The position numbers were made by a program, and so were the translations under genes. The notes under the pieces were generated by a model. The model saw only the letters and a program-made list of their open reading frames with translations. It did not search any database and was not told the DNA's origin. From Thiohalocapsa sp963698775 (GTDB lineage: Bacteria; Pseudomonadota; Gammaproteobacteria; Chromatiales; Chromatiaceae), in NCBI GenBank assembly GCA_963698775.1, contig CAVOSE010000063.1, positions 1-64,000 on the forward strand: a stretch of DNA of 64,000 nt, written 5' to 3'. Position 1 is the first letter of the stretch. Every line of letters starts with the position of its first letter. Positions 9,273 to 16,455 of this stretch are shown piece by piece.

Positions 9273-9796
9273 ATGCCAATAGACTCTGCAGTTGCAGGTT
9301 TGATGGGGGCCGGTATAGGTGCTGTAGCGGGAGTGTCAGGTACCTTGATCGGGCAAATCCTTCAATCCCGAAGAGAACGGAGGAAATGGCTACTTTCGAG
9401 AAAGGAGGAGGCGTATTCTAATTATCTTCGGTATCTTCTAAAGGTTCTTAATAAAAGGTCTAAATTAACAGTAAATGGTATGGCTGTGTTAGCGAAGGAA
9501 GACGTGCCTGAATGGTTTTCTGATTGAGCGAGGCGCAAGCTTGGATAAATTCCCTAACTATCTATTGTTCAAATGGTGCTCGCGAAACCATTAAATCGGT
9601 TTCAAGCAGATTTAATGGCATTATGTCAATGCTCGTGGGCAGTGACGTTCTTATTTCCTCGGATGTTGAAAACGAGCCGATAGATATTGGCGCGCCCCCC
9701 AATGCCGGTTTAGAAAATTTAGCAGAAACCGTTTCCTTTGTTTATCTTGAAATTCTTAAATGTGCTCAAAATGAACTTGGTGAGCACATTCAGTAA
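9273..9796 (+). pseudogene. Membrane-anchored hypothetical protein, split in two frames (cassette 3)
   Basis: The first frame (9273-9527, 84 aa) has an N-terminal glycine-rich membrane segment (VAGLMGAGIGAVAGVSGTLI), then a basic stretch RRERRKW. It ends in TGA overlapped by a TTG that opens the second frame (9524-9796, 90 aa). The pair reads like one protein of about 174 aa with one lost base, the same kind of break as in cassette 1. The DNA is the most AT-rich of the array. Function is not recognised. Confidence 0.5.
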
Positions 9797-9798
9797 TC

Positions 9799-9874
9799 GC
9801 ATAACAAGGCAAATGCAGCCGACCGCGTTAGTCGCTACCGCTCCTTACGCGTCGGCTGATTTGCGGCGTTAGGG
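9799..9874 (+). other. attC site 3
   Basis: Cores are GCATAAC (9799-9805) and GTTAGGG (9868-9874). Inner arms pair CAAATGCAGCCGAC with GTCGGCTGATTTGC. At 76 bp it is one of the shorter sites. Confidence 0.85.
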
Positions 9875-9917
9875 CGCTGATGATGACCATTCAATTTTTC
9901 GATGGGCTTTACCGCTA

Positions 9918-10445
9918 ATGGGCCGGGGCAGCTATCTAGGCGGCAGCACGATCATTGGGCCATACACACGTTGGTCTGACCCTGATAGCGTTCCGATAAT
10001 AACGAAGCCAAAGAAAGCAAAACCAAAGAATCAGCCGCAAAGTCCGCTGAATGAGATAAGGTTAAATTTCCTCCATCTGGTTATAGATTCGGAGTTAAAT
10101 GGCAGCATTCTCACAAGCATTCCGGCCAAATCTAGGGCCTCCCTCAGCAAGGAGGTTGACAACAAAGGTGGTATTGAAAAGTGGGCTCGCGCCCAGCCTC
10201 AGTACCAAGAGCTTAAGGCAACAAAACTCAAGAAAAGAAAAAAACGGGAAAGCAAGCGCCAGCCAGCCAATATTTTAAACAATGACATGTCTCGACCGAT
10301 AGCAGCGCTTCAAAAGCGTATCGATGCGAACAAAGAACTTATTAAAAAGGTGACGAAACAGATTCAAGAAGATGAGGCATTAATTCAACACATTATCCAT
10401 GAAAGCAAGAGGGCGGAGTACCCGGAAAGGACCACGGCTTCTTGA
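9918..10445 (+). CDS. Hypothetical protein (cassette 4)
   Basis: This 175-aa protein opens MGRGSYLGGSTIIGPYTRWS, a start I associate loosely with integron-borne hypotheticals. A Lys/Pro-rich linker (ITKPKKAKPKNQPQS) and a basic patch (KLKKRKKRESKRQ) are followed by a C-terminal helix rich in Lys/Glu/Ile (about 125-165) that could form a coiled coil. No enzymatic motif is visible. It is the only gene in its cassette. Confidence 0.6.
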   Translation: MGRGSYLGGSTIIGPYTRWSDPDSVPIITKPKKAKPKNQPQSPLNEIRLNFLHLVIDSELNGSILTSIPAKSRASLSKEVDNKGGIEKWARAQPQYQELKATKLKKRKKRESKRQPANILNNDMSRPIAALQKRIDANKELIKKVTKQIQEDEALIQHIIHESKRAEYPERTTAS

Positions 10446-10508
10446 AATACGAAAATCAAACGGGTCAGGTTTGGTTTGATTCTTACGACTGGATCAATCC
10501 TATAAATC

Positions 10509-10580
10509 GCCTAACGGACTGCTCCAGCCGACGCCGGTTTCGCTCTCGCTCAACCCGCTCGGCTGAGCATGGCGTTGGAA
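10509..10580 (+). other. attC site 4
   Basis: Cores are GCCTAAC (10509-10515) and GTTGGAA (10574-10580). Inner arms pair GCTCCAGCCGA with TCGGCTGAGC. The right core directly abuts a copy of the RAYT-element end. Confidence 0.85.
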
Positions 10581-10581
10581 G

Positions 10582-10610
10582 ATTACGGTGACACTTTACC
10601 ATTTACACCA
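10582..10610 (+). repeat. Solo terminal repeat of the RAYT element
   Basis: ATTACGGTGACACTTTACC followed by ATTTACACCA matches both ends of the RAYT element at 13801-14704. No other part of that element is here. The cassette between attC sites 4 and 5 is only 85 bp long and holds no gene. Confidence 0.8.
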
Positions 10611-10665
10611 TTTTCAAAAGCACAACCGCAGGGCTTGCCTCTTGCACCCGCTGAACTATGATAAC

Positions 10666-10754
10666 GCCCAACGAGTCCGCCAGCCCGACGCCAAACTGCG
10701 GCCGGCGCTGCGCGTGCGGCCGCAGTTTGCCGCGGGCTGCGGTTGACGTTGGGC
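10666..10754 (+). other. attC site 5
   Basis: Cores are GCCCAAC (10666-10672) and GTTGGGC (10748-10754). Inner arms pair CCAAACTGCGGCCG with CGGCCGCAGTTTG and CGCCAGCCCG with CGCGGGCTGCG. Confidence 0.92.
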
Positions 10755-10800
10755 TCCAAACAAACAAGAGGCGTCGCGAAGTTGGGTTCGTCTTTGACTC

Positions 10801-11055
10801 ATGAAAAAGCGCAAGCTTCTCCTGAAACTGCTTTCCGGCTCAAAGAATGTCCGGTTTTCGGAAGCAGTAGCGATAGCTGAGGCTTTCGGCTTCCGATTGG
10901 ACAGAGTGAACGGAAGCCATCATATTTTCATTCATCCGAAGATTCCGGAGTTGTTGAATCTGCAGGATTTGAAGGGGAAGGCGAAGCCCTATCAAGTCAA
11001 GCAATTACTCCAATTGGCAGAGATTCACAACCTTCAACTGGAAGACGAATCATGA
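10801..11055 (+). CDS. hicA: HicA-family toxin
   Basis: HicA toxins are small double-stranded-RNA-binding-fold ribonucleases that cleave mRNA. This 84-aa protein has the active-site motif NGSHHIFIHP (about residues 38-47) and the basic KGKAKPYQVKQLLQL end. An N-terminal stretch of about 15 residues precedes the usual start of the domain. The last codons overlap the hicB start by ATGA. It is the first gene of its cassette. Confidence 0.88.
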   Translation: MKKRKLLLKLLSGSKNVRFSEAVAIAEAFGFRLDRVNGSHHIFIHPKIPELLNLQDLKGKAKPYQVKQLLQLAEIHNLQLEDES

Positions 11056-11270
11056 AAGATTATCACGTCAACATCTTCTATAGCGAAGAAGACGAAGGCT
11101 ACATTGCTGACATTCCGGATTTGAAAGCGTGTTCTGCATTCGGCGAAACGCCGAATGAAGCTTTGGCGGAAGTTCTGAAAGCCAAGGAGGGCTGGTTGGC
11201 GTCCGCAGAGGCGAACGGCAAGCCAATTCCGCCACCAGAATACCGTCCGGTCATCTATCGCGTTGCATGA
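11052..11270 (+). CDS. hicB: HicB-family antitoxin
   Basis: This 72-aa protein has the HicB N-terminal pattern YHVNIFYSEEDEGYIADIPD and DLKACSAFGETPNEALAEVL, a partly degraded RNase-H-like fold. It lacks a C-terminal DNA-binding domain, which some HicB proteins have, so autoregulation may be weak or depend on the complex. It is coupled to hicA by ATGA. Confidence 0.9.
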   Translation: MKDYHVNIFYSEEDEGYIADIPDLKACSAFGETPNEALAEVLKAKEGWLASAEANGKPIPPPEYRPVIYRVA

Positions 11271-11274
11271 AGAA

Positions 11275-11364
11275 GCCGAACAAGCGCACCAGCAGCGACG
11301 CCTTGGAGCAGCCTTCGCTCTCGCTCAGGCTGCTCCATGGCGCGCGCTGTGCTTAACGTTAGGC
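11275..11364 (+). other. attC site 6
   Basis: Cores are GCCGAAC (11275-11281) and GTTAGGC (11358-11364). Inner arms pair CCTTGGAGCAGCC with GGCTGCTCCATGG. Confidence 0.9.
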
Positions 11365-11388
11365 ACAAAGAGAGTCAGGAATTAGCTG

Positions 11389-11731
11389 GTGCCTCCAAAG
11401 GTCAAAGAACTCATAGCACGACTGGCCTTGATCATCGTTCCGGCCGATCGCTTGTTGATGTCTGTGGTCAGGGCTCCCAGCCCTGAGACTGTCAGGCCAG
11501 GATGGCCTGACTACAGAGGCAGTTGCTCAGCCGGCCGGAACGATGATCAAGGCCGCACGACTCGAGCGAGCCGGTTTCCAGAATCGCGGCGGAAAAGGAA
11601 GTCACCGGAATTTTGTGCACCCGAACGTGCAGAAGCCCGTCACAATTCCAGGCAAACCTGGTGAAGACGCCAAACAATATCTGGTTCGAGCCGTACAGCG
11701 CGCCATCGCGGAGGCTGAGAGTGAAAGATAG
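11389..11731 (+). pseudogene. hicA: HicA-family toxin interrupted by a MITE
   Basis: The gene starts at GTG 11389 (product VPPKVKELIARL...) and is broken by the element at 11424-11554. Removing the element and one 8-bp duplication rejoins the frame exactly: ARL is followed by ERAGFQNRGGKGSHRNFVHP. The restored protein is about 67 aa with the HicA motif GSHRNFVHP and ends at TAG 11729-11731. The hicB gene downstream is intact, so this locus is now an antitoxin without toxin. Confidence 0.88.
11424..11554. mobile_element. 131-bp MITE-like element, copy 1
   Basis: Terminal inverted repeats of 23 bp begin GGCCTTGATCATCGTTCCGG. The target duplication GCACGACT is present on both sides (11416-11423 and 11555-11562). 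Two nested REP-like hairpins lie in the middle (TCAGGGCT/AGCCCTGA and GTCAGGCCA/TGGCCTGAC). It has no coding capacity of its own. It is in the opposite orientation to copies 2 and 3 and differs from them at about four bases. Confidence 0.93.
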
Positions 11732-11960
11732 TGACCGTTACGCCAAGATCGTAGAGTGGTCAGAAGAAGACCAGTGCTATGTGGGTAGTTGCCCAGGGCT
11801 TATGTTCGGAGGCTGCCATGGGGATGATGAACTGTCGGTATTCCAGAAGCTCCAGGAGCTTGTGGACGAAGTCATCGATCTGTACCACCGAGATGGTAAG
11901 CTCTTGCCCGCTGCAACTGCTGGGCACGATCTGGCGAATCGTCTACAGGATGTTGCCTAA
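11721..11960 (+). CDS. hicB: HicB-family antitoxin (orphaned)
   Basis: GTG 11721 opens a 79-aa product with YAKIVEWSEEDQCYVGSCPG and a DELSVFQKLQELVDEVIDLY helix, matching the HicB fold. It overlaps the end of the broken hicA by 11 bases. The stop lies within the core of attC site 7. With its toxin gene interrupted, it may persist passively or interact with the other HicA of the array. Confidence 0.82.
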   Translation: MKDSDRYAKIVEWSEEDQCYVGSCPGLMFGGCHGDDELSVFQKLQELVDEVIDLYHRDGKLLPAATAGHDLANRLQDVA

Positions 11961-12043
11961 CGGCTTGGCTGCGACCGCCCGTTGCCGCACCGTCGCTGCG
12001 CTCCTGCGCGACAACGGGCGGCGCGCCAGCCATAACGCTAAAC
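11955..12043 (+). other. attC site 7
   Basis: Cores are GCCTAAC (11955-11961) and GCTAAAC (12037-12043, a variant of GTTRRRY). Inner arms pair GACCGCCCGTTG with CAACGGGCGGCGC. It shares its interior with attC site 2. Confidence 0.85.
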
Positions 12044-12069
12044 AGCCTACGCCCCTTTAGGAGGTGACG

Positions 12070-13026
12070 GTGATTGTGAGCGACTGGAAAGAACAGGGCC
12101 GCTCTTTGATCGGGCGCGCTGTGCTAGCGCCATCGAGCCACAACACCCAGCCATGGTTCTTCAAGCTGTCAGAATTGGCAGTCGATGTATTTGCTGACCG
12201 CACACGCGCGCTGCCAGCGAACGATCCTGAAGACCGGGAGCTTGCCATTAGCTGCGGTTGCGCGATTATGAATCTGCGTATTGGAGCCGCCAGCGCCGGG
12301 TTACCTGTGCAGATGCGGCTTCTTCCCAGGCCTGAAGAACCGGACCTCCTCGCCCACATTTCCCTCGCAGGGCAGTCGGATGTATCCGCTGACGATGCGC
12401 AGCTTGCGGACTTCATCGAAACGAGGCGCACCTACCGGAAACGATTTGCGCCCCGCGAGGTGAGTGCGTCTGCCCTCGACCAGCTGATTGGGGCGACCAA
12501 GAAAGAGGGCGCGCGCTTGGTGCCGCTCTTGACCGAAGAAGTAAGACAGAAGGCTGCTGCTCTCGTCGCCGAGGGTGATGCCGCACAATGGGCCAATCCA
12601 AGCTGGCGCCGAGAACTTGCCGCCTGGATGCATCCGCGGCGCCGGGGTGACGGGCTGACAATGCCCGCCTTAGCGCTGCCGGTGGCCCGGCTTGTTGTTC
12701 GGACCTTTGATCTCGGCGGTAGCGTCGGTGCGCAGGATCTTCAGCTTGCCGAAGCCTCACCGCTGCTAGCGGTCCTAAGCACCGAAAGCGACCATCCCCG
12801 AGACTGGTTGCTGGCCGGTCAGGCGCTCCAACGGGCCCTGCTCATCGGCTGTAAGCACGGGCTGCAGGCCTCCTATCTCAATCAGCCGGTGCAGGTGGGG
12901 TCGTTGCGGCCCAAGCTACAAGACTTGGTGGGTACCGGGTTCCCACAGATTCTCCTTCGTATTGGTTACCCCCTCGAAGAGATTCCGCCCGCACCCAGAA
13001 GGGCGCTGGATGATGTCATCGTGTAG
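12070..13026 (+). CDS. Nitroreductase-like (Acg-type) FMN protein
   Basis: This protein of about 318 aa belongs to the nitroreductase-fold group that includes mycobacterial Acg. The N-terminal FMN-contact motif LAPSSHNTQPW is near residues 19-29, the mid segment ETRRTYRKRFAP resembles the second subdomain, and AGQALQRALLIGCKHGLQAS lies toward the C-terminus. AGGAGG at 12059-12064 is best spaced for GTG 12070; GTG 12064 and 12076 are in frame too. In Acg-like proteins the flavin may be sequestered rather than catalytic, so enzymatic activity is uncertain. It is the last whole cassette and has higher GC than the others. Confidence 0.8.
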   Translation: MIVSDWKEQGRSLIGRAVLAPSSHNTQPWFFKLSELAVDVFADRTRALPANDPEDRELAISCGCAIMNLRIGAASAGLPVQMRLLPRPEEPDLLAHISLAGQSDVSADDAQLADFIETRRTYRKRFAPREVSASALDQLIGATKKEGARLVPLLTEEVRQKAAALVAEGDAAQWANPSWRRELAAWMHPRRRGDGLTMPALALPVARLVVRTFDLGGSVGAQDLQLAEASPLLAVLSTESDHPRDWLLAGQALQRALLIGCKHGLQASYLNQPVQVGSLRPKLQDLVGTGFPQILLRIGYPLEEIPPAPRRALDDVIV

Positions 13027-13045
13027 ATCAAGGCCGAAATCGGCT

Positions 13046-13080
13046 GTCTAACAAGCGGCTCGAAGCGGCGCGTTCCGGCC
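13046..13080 (+). other. Truncated attC half site at the right edge of the array
   Basis: GTCTAAC (13046-13052) directly after the nitroreductase gene is followed by AAGCGGCTCGAAGCGGCGCG, but no matching right arm or GTTRRRY core can be paired. The array was cut here, apparently by joining to recombinase-derived DNA. Confidence 0.65.
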
Positions 13081-13212
13081 GTTCTGTTCAAACGCGTCGA
13101 CGTCGCGCTGATCGACCAGCTGAGCGTCGCCGAGATGGAGGCGGTCCTCGGTGCCCCGGACCCGAGGGTGCGCGACGGTCTGCGCGATCGGGCGATATTG
13201 CGAACAAAAACG
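13081..13212 (+). pseudogene. Tyrosine recombinase fragment
   Basis: In one frame the sequence reads KRVDVALIDQLSVAEMEAVL, then GAPDPRVRDGLRDRAIL, the start of the catalytic domain of phage-integrase-type tyrosine recombinases (compare LTxxEIxALLxAPDxxTxxGRRDxALL). The catalytic Arg box that should follow is missing. It is not IntI, whose DNA- and attC-binding features cannot be seen in this short piece. Confidence 0.6.
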
Positions 13213-13343
13213 GGGCCAGGCTCAATTAATGACCATTCGAATTCGTCATATCGCCCAACAGGCGAAAAAGCCCGATGTCTTTGGCTCCAAGACGTCGGCC
13301 GGTACTTGCACCGTTGGCAGCGCCAACTGGCCTGGACTATAGA

Positions 13344-13700
13344 ATGAAGTCAACAGTCAAGAGATGGTGCAAGGAATGTGGCTACACTTGGTATGGGCCA
13401 GGTGTGTATTCATCTGAACGATATGATTACAAGATTCAGTTTGGCAAAGGCGTAGTGGCGCTGTTCCGCACTGCCCATGGGCGATGCCTCGCGCCCAGGG
13501 AGTGCTTTACCAATGAAGGAAAGCCATTTCTCATATTCCCTGTTTTCACGCAGTTCGTGGGCGAGAAAGAAATGTCCAAAGCCAAGTTTACACAGGCCAC
13601 GGAATGGGTCGTCTCGTGTCTTGCCGGCAAGATAACAGAGTATCCGCATGCGGCGGCCCAACAATTGGGTCCAGCGGAGGTCTCTGTACGGCGCCACTGA
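13344..13700 (+). CDS. Hypothetical protein with CxxC motif
   Basis: ATG 13344 opens a 118-aa product starting MKSTVKRWCKECGYTWYGPG. The CKECG pair looks like half a zinc ribbon, but a second CxxC is absent (a single later Cys occurs in PRECF, another in VVSCLAG). The family is not recognised. It lies between the recombinase fragment and the RAYT element, outside the attC-bounded array. Confidence 0.45.
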   Translation: MKSTVKRWCKECGYTWYGPGVYSSERYDYKIQFGKGVVALFRTAHGRCLAPRECFTNEGKPFLIFPVFTQFVGEKEMSKAKFTQATEWVVSCLAGKITEYPHAAAQQLGPAEVSVRRH

Positions 13701-13806
13701 TCTTTGACTTTGAGCAAAAAAAATTCGTTTGCCGACTGCGTACCTTAGACACCCGGTTCGCGCGAATGAATTCGGAATTACCGTCGCGGAATTACGGTGA
13801 ATTACG

Positions 13807-14683
13807 GTGACACATTACTGTTTACACCATTTCTCTGTCGGCTTACGCTGGGCGCATGTCTCGGCGCCCCGAATCATCGTACCCGGCATCTCGCACCATG
13901 TGACGCAACGGGGGAGCAGGCGCCAACGGATATTCCGGGAAGAAGACGACTATCCGCTTTACAGAGATTGGCTGGACCAGGCGTGTCGATCGAACGGCGT
14001 GGAAGTCTGGTCGTATTGCCTGATGCCGAACCATGTTCACTTGATTCTCGGACCCTCAGATGAGACCGGGCTGTCGCGCGCCGTCGGCGAAACGCATTGT
14101 CGATATAGTGGGTACATCAACGCGCGATCGCGGGCCTTGATCATCGTTCCGGCCGGCTGAGCAACTGCCTCTGTAGTCAGGCCATCCTGGCCTGACAGTC
14201 TCAGGGCTGGAAGCCCTGACTACAGACATGAACAAGTGATCGGCCGGAACGATGATCAAGGCCCGATCGCGAGTAACTGGCCATTTGTTTCAAGGGCGGT
14301 TCGGCTGCGTGGCAATGGACGAATCTCACGTGATGGCGGCTTTCCGCTAGGTGGCTTTGAATCCCGTCAAAGCGAAACTGGCTGCGACCGCTGCCGATTG
14401 GCCTTGGTCCAGCACGCCAGCACATCTGCGGCGCCAAGACGATGGCTTGGTGACGGTTCGTCCCCTGCTGGATGGCGTCGATCATTTCGCGGAATTCTTG
14501 GAGATATCAGAGGATTCTGAACAGGTTGCCGCTCTCACGAAGGGTTAAACCATCGGGCGGCCTTTGATGGGTGACCAAGAGCTCGGCGAGCTTGAGAAAC
14601 GACTTGGCCGAACGCTACGTCCAGGCAAGCGCGGCCGGCCCCCTTCCCAAATGAATGACCCAAGACAGCTCGAATTGGTGTAA
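13807..14683 (+). pseudogene. REP-associated tyrosine transposase (Y1_Tnp), inactivated
   Basis: RAYTs are single-strand HUH transposases related to IS200/IS605. The motif APRIIVPGISHHVTQRG and the HUH signature LMPNHVHLIL are clear. The MITE at 14133-14263 splits the gene; removing it with one 8-bp duplication restores YINARSRVTGHLFQGRFGCV. An in-frame TAG at 14348-14350 replaces the usual Tyr of FRYVALNPVKA, and a further break near 14546 separates the C-terminal RLGRTLRPGKRGRPP. The original start codon is not obvious. Confidence 0.88.
14133..14263. mobile_element. 131-bp MITE-like element, copy 2
   Basis: It has the same length and terminal repeats as copy 1. The target duplication CGATCGCG is perfect (14125-14132 and 14264-14271). 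It is inserted in the RAYT gene; a TGA just inside the left terminal repeat ends the interrupted frame. Confidence 0.93.
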
Positions 14684-14913
14684 ATGGTAAAGTGTCACCG
14701 TAATCCATGTGGATCCGTGGTCGTCCTGCCCCACACGAAGAACGGCAAAGAATCGTGTTTGCCTAGGCTACAGGCCGCCGCGATGATACGGTTTCGAGGC
14801 GGCGAGATCGGAACAACACCCGGGCCAAGAAGAATGAGGGTCGACGCGGGACGCTGAATCGTCGCAAGATTGATGCGACGCCAGGTCCGCGCGCTGCGGA
14901 GGAAAACGAACAA

Positions 14914-15423
14914 ATGCCAATGAAGAGCTTCACTGTCTTTACGGTCGCTTTGCTGGCGGTCATATTGGTACTCGCCGCCGCCGCTGTGATCCAGACGCGC
15001 CTGGCCGCACCAAGCCTGGCTTCGCTTGCTGGAGAATGGCGCCTATCGCAACAGGTGACCCGGGGACCGTTCAAGGATTGGGTCTTCGAGTATCAGCTGC
15101 GGCTGCGGGAGACAGGCGGGCGCCTTCGGGGGGAAGGCGAGACGATTCTCGTTAACGGGCGGCTCCCGCGCCCGGCGGAACGCACGACAGTGCAGCTGGT
15201 CGATGGCATGTTGCGCGGCAGCAGCGTGATTGCCTGGGTCTTCGAGCGAAATGGTGCTCGTGCCGGCCGTGGTGCCATGCGGTGGAAGATTGCCGAACCG
15301 AACCTGCTGGTGGGGCACTGGCAGACGACCTACTATAGCGGTACGACTGTGATGGTGCGGGCTGACGCGGCTACCGAAACGCCGAGGATTGGCGAGGGCC
15401 AGGCGGCTCTAGACCTGGAATAG
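14914..15423 (+). CDS. Hypothetical protein with N-terminal membrane anchor
   Basis: This 169-aa protein has one hydrophobic segment at residues 5-28 (SFTVFTVALLAVILVLAAAA), then a predicted beta-rich periplasmic part (LAGEWRLSQQVT... AMRWKIAEPNLLVGHWQTTY). The repeated G-E-W / G-H-W pattern resembles small lipocalin-like or activity-sensor domains, but no family is assigned. GGAGG lies about 14 bases before the ATG. Confidence 0.55.
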   Translation: MPMKSFTVFTVALLAVILVLAAAAVIQTRLAAPSLASLAGEWRLSQQVTRGPFKDWVFEYQLRLRETGGRLRGEGETILVNGRLPRPAERTTVQLVDGMLRGSSVIAWVFERNGARAGRGAMRWKIAEPNLLVGHWQTTYYSGTTVMVRADAATETPRIGEGQAALDLE

Positions 15424-15550
15424 GAGGCTGAGTTCTTGCCGCGAAACCCACTACATGGCAAAGCCTGCAAGCCAGGTAATGGTCCTTACCCCATTGCCCG
15501 CCTGTGCTTGTCGTCGGCGTGGGGGCTTCGCCGTAAGGCGCGGCAGGACT

Positions 15551-16189
15551 TCACCACGAATTGATCGAGCCTGGTGCTGCACTGCCACCGGACACGACGA
15601 AGGTCATCGCCTCGTCGACGGACCAGTCGAGTGGTATGAGCGACTCTGTCGGCACGATCACGAGATAGCCACCCGTTGGATTCGGCGCCGTGGGCACGTA
15701 GACCGCGGCCAGTTCCTTGTGGTCGGTCTCGTCCGTCATGATGCGCGTGACGAAGCCCACGGCGCGCATTCCGGCGCGCGGAAACTCGATCAGGACCACG
15801 CGTTGGATGTCCCGCGAGTCATTGCGGAAGGTGTCGATCATCTGTTTCGTGGCGCCGTAGACCGTTGTCACCAACGGGATGCGGTTGAGCCAGGTTTCCA
15901 CCAGATCGAGCAGCCTCCGGCCGACCATCTGCGAGACGGCCCAACCAAGTAAGTAGAACATTGCTACCGTGAGGGCGATGGCCAGGATCGACTGCAGCCA
16001 GGGGAGTTCCTTCAAAGCGGCAGCGATTTCCGGGGACCAAGGGTGAACGGCATTTGCGATCAGGCGAACCTTCGGCTTGCCGATGTCTGACAGGAGGTCG
16101 AAGATGAACGAAAAGACGACGATCGTCACCAATATCGGGATGATGGTTAGAACGCCGGTAAGGAGATAGCGACGCGTGCGCTTGTACAT
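15551..16189 (-). CDS. DUF502 family membrane protein
   Basis: This 212-aa protein begins MYKRTRRYLLTGVLTIIPIL and has two membrane segments (about residues 10-34 and 65-85). The family-typical RIPLVTTVYGATKQMIDTF follows. The C-terminal soluble part contains VLIEFPRAGMRAVGFVT and VYVPTAPNPTGGYLVIVP, both conserved in DUF502. Function is unknown; members are widespread in proteobacteria. Start 16189 fits the family better than the longer open frame. Confidence 0.88.
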   Translation of the reverse strand: MYKRTRRYLLTGVLTIIPILVTIVVFSFIFDLLSDIGKPKVRLIANAVHPWSPEIAAALKELPWLQSILAIALTVAMFYLLGWAVSQMVGRRLLDLVETWLNRIPLVTTVYGATKQMIDTFRNDSRDIQRVVLIEFPRAGMRAVGFVTRIMTDETDHKELAAVYVPTAPNPTGGYLVIVPTESLIPLDWSVDEAMTFVVSGGSAAPGSINSW

Positions 16190-16285
16190 GATCACATGGG
16201 GACCTCGGCCGATACGCGAGCCTTTAAGCATCGGCCGTTGGCGTCCAAAGCACAAGCAACGAGCCGCGATCTACTTGTCCCCCAG

Positions 16286-16333
16286 GCAGGAAAAGGGGCA
16301 GGAAAAGGAAAAGAAAAGGGAAAAGCGGCCAGG
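16286..16333 (+). repeat. Purine-rich AGGAAAAGG-type tract
   Basis: A run of AGGAAAAGG-like units precedes GGCCAGGCTCAATTATGAC, a phrase seen in similar form at 13215. It lies just upstream of the second RAYT remnant and may be its degraded end. Confidence 0.4.
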
Positions 16334-16455
16334 CTCAATTATGACGAGCAGAATTATACGAAATCGCACAATTTGAGCACTAGCCCGACGGTTGCTGGAT
16401 CGAGAGACTCGCGTCAGGTCTTCCCTCTTCCCTTTTCTAGGCTGTACGGAGACGC

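Larger units (their letters stand above)
5905..13052 (+). mobile_element. Integron gene-cassette array lacking an integrase (CALIN)
   Basis: Seven complete attC sites, each bounded by an RYYYAAC-type and a GTTRRRY-type core and holding a long imperfect inverted repeat, lie directly 3' of plus-strand genes. They are spaced 85 bp to 2.4 kb apart. A lone GTTAGAC core marks the left edge (5905-5911) and a half site at 13046 the right edge. Base composition is clearly lower in GC than the flanks. No intI or attI is visible in the window, so the array would depend on an integrase elsewhere or be stranded. Confidence 0.9.
13801..14704 (+). mobile_element. RAYT-type (REP-associated) element with terminal repeats
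   Basis: The left end ATTACGGTGACACATTACTG (13801-13820) and its inverted counterpart (about 14677-14704) flank a degraded Y1 transposase gene. An 11-bp tandem copy of GAATTACGGTG sits at the left end. One MITE copy lies inside it. A solo copy of this end sits at 10582. Confidence 0.75.

Noticed and set aside
13252..13322. Possible further attC (GCCCAAC ... CGTTGGC) after the recombinase fragment
   Set aside because: An inner hairpin exists, but the arms do not match the attC layout and no cassette gene ends there.
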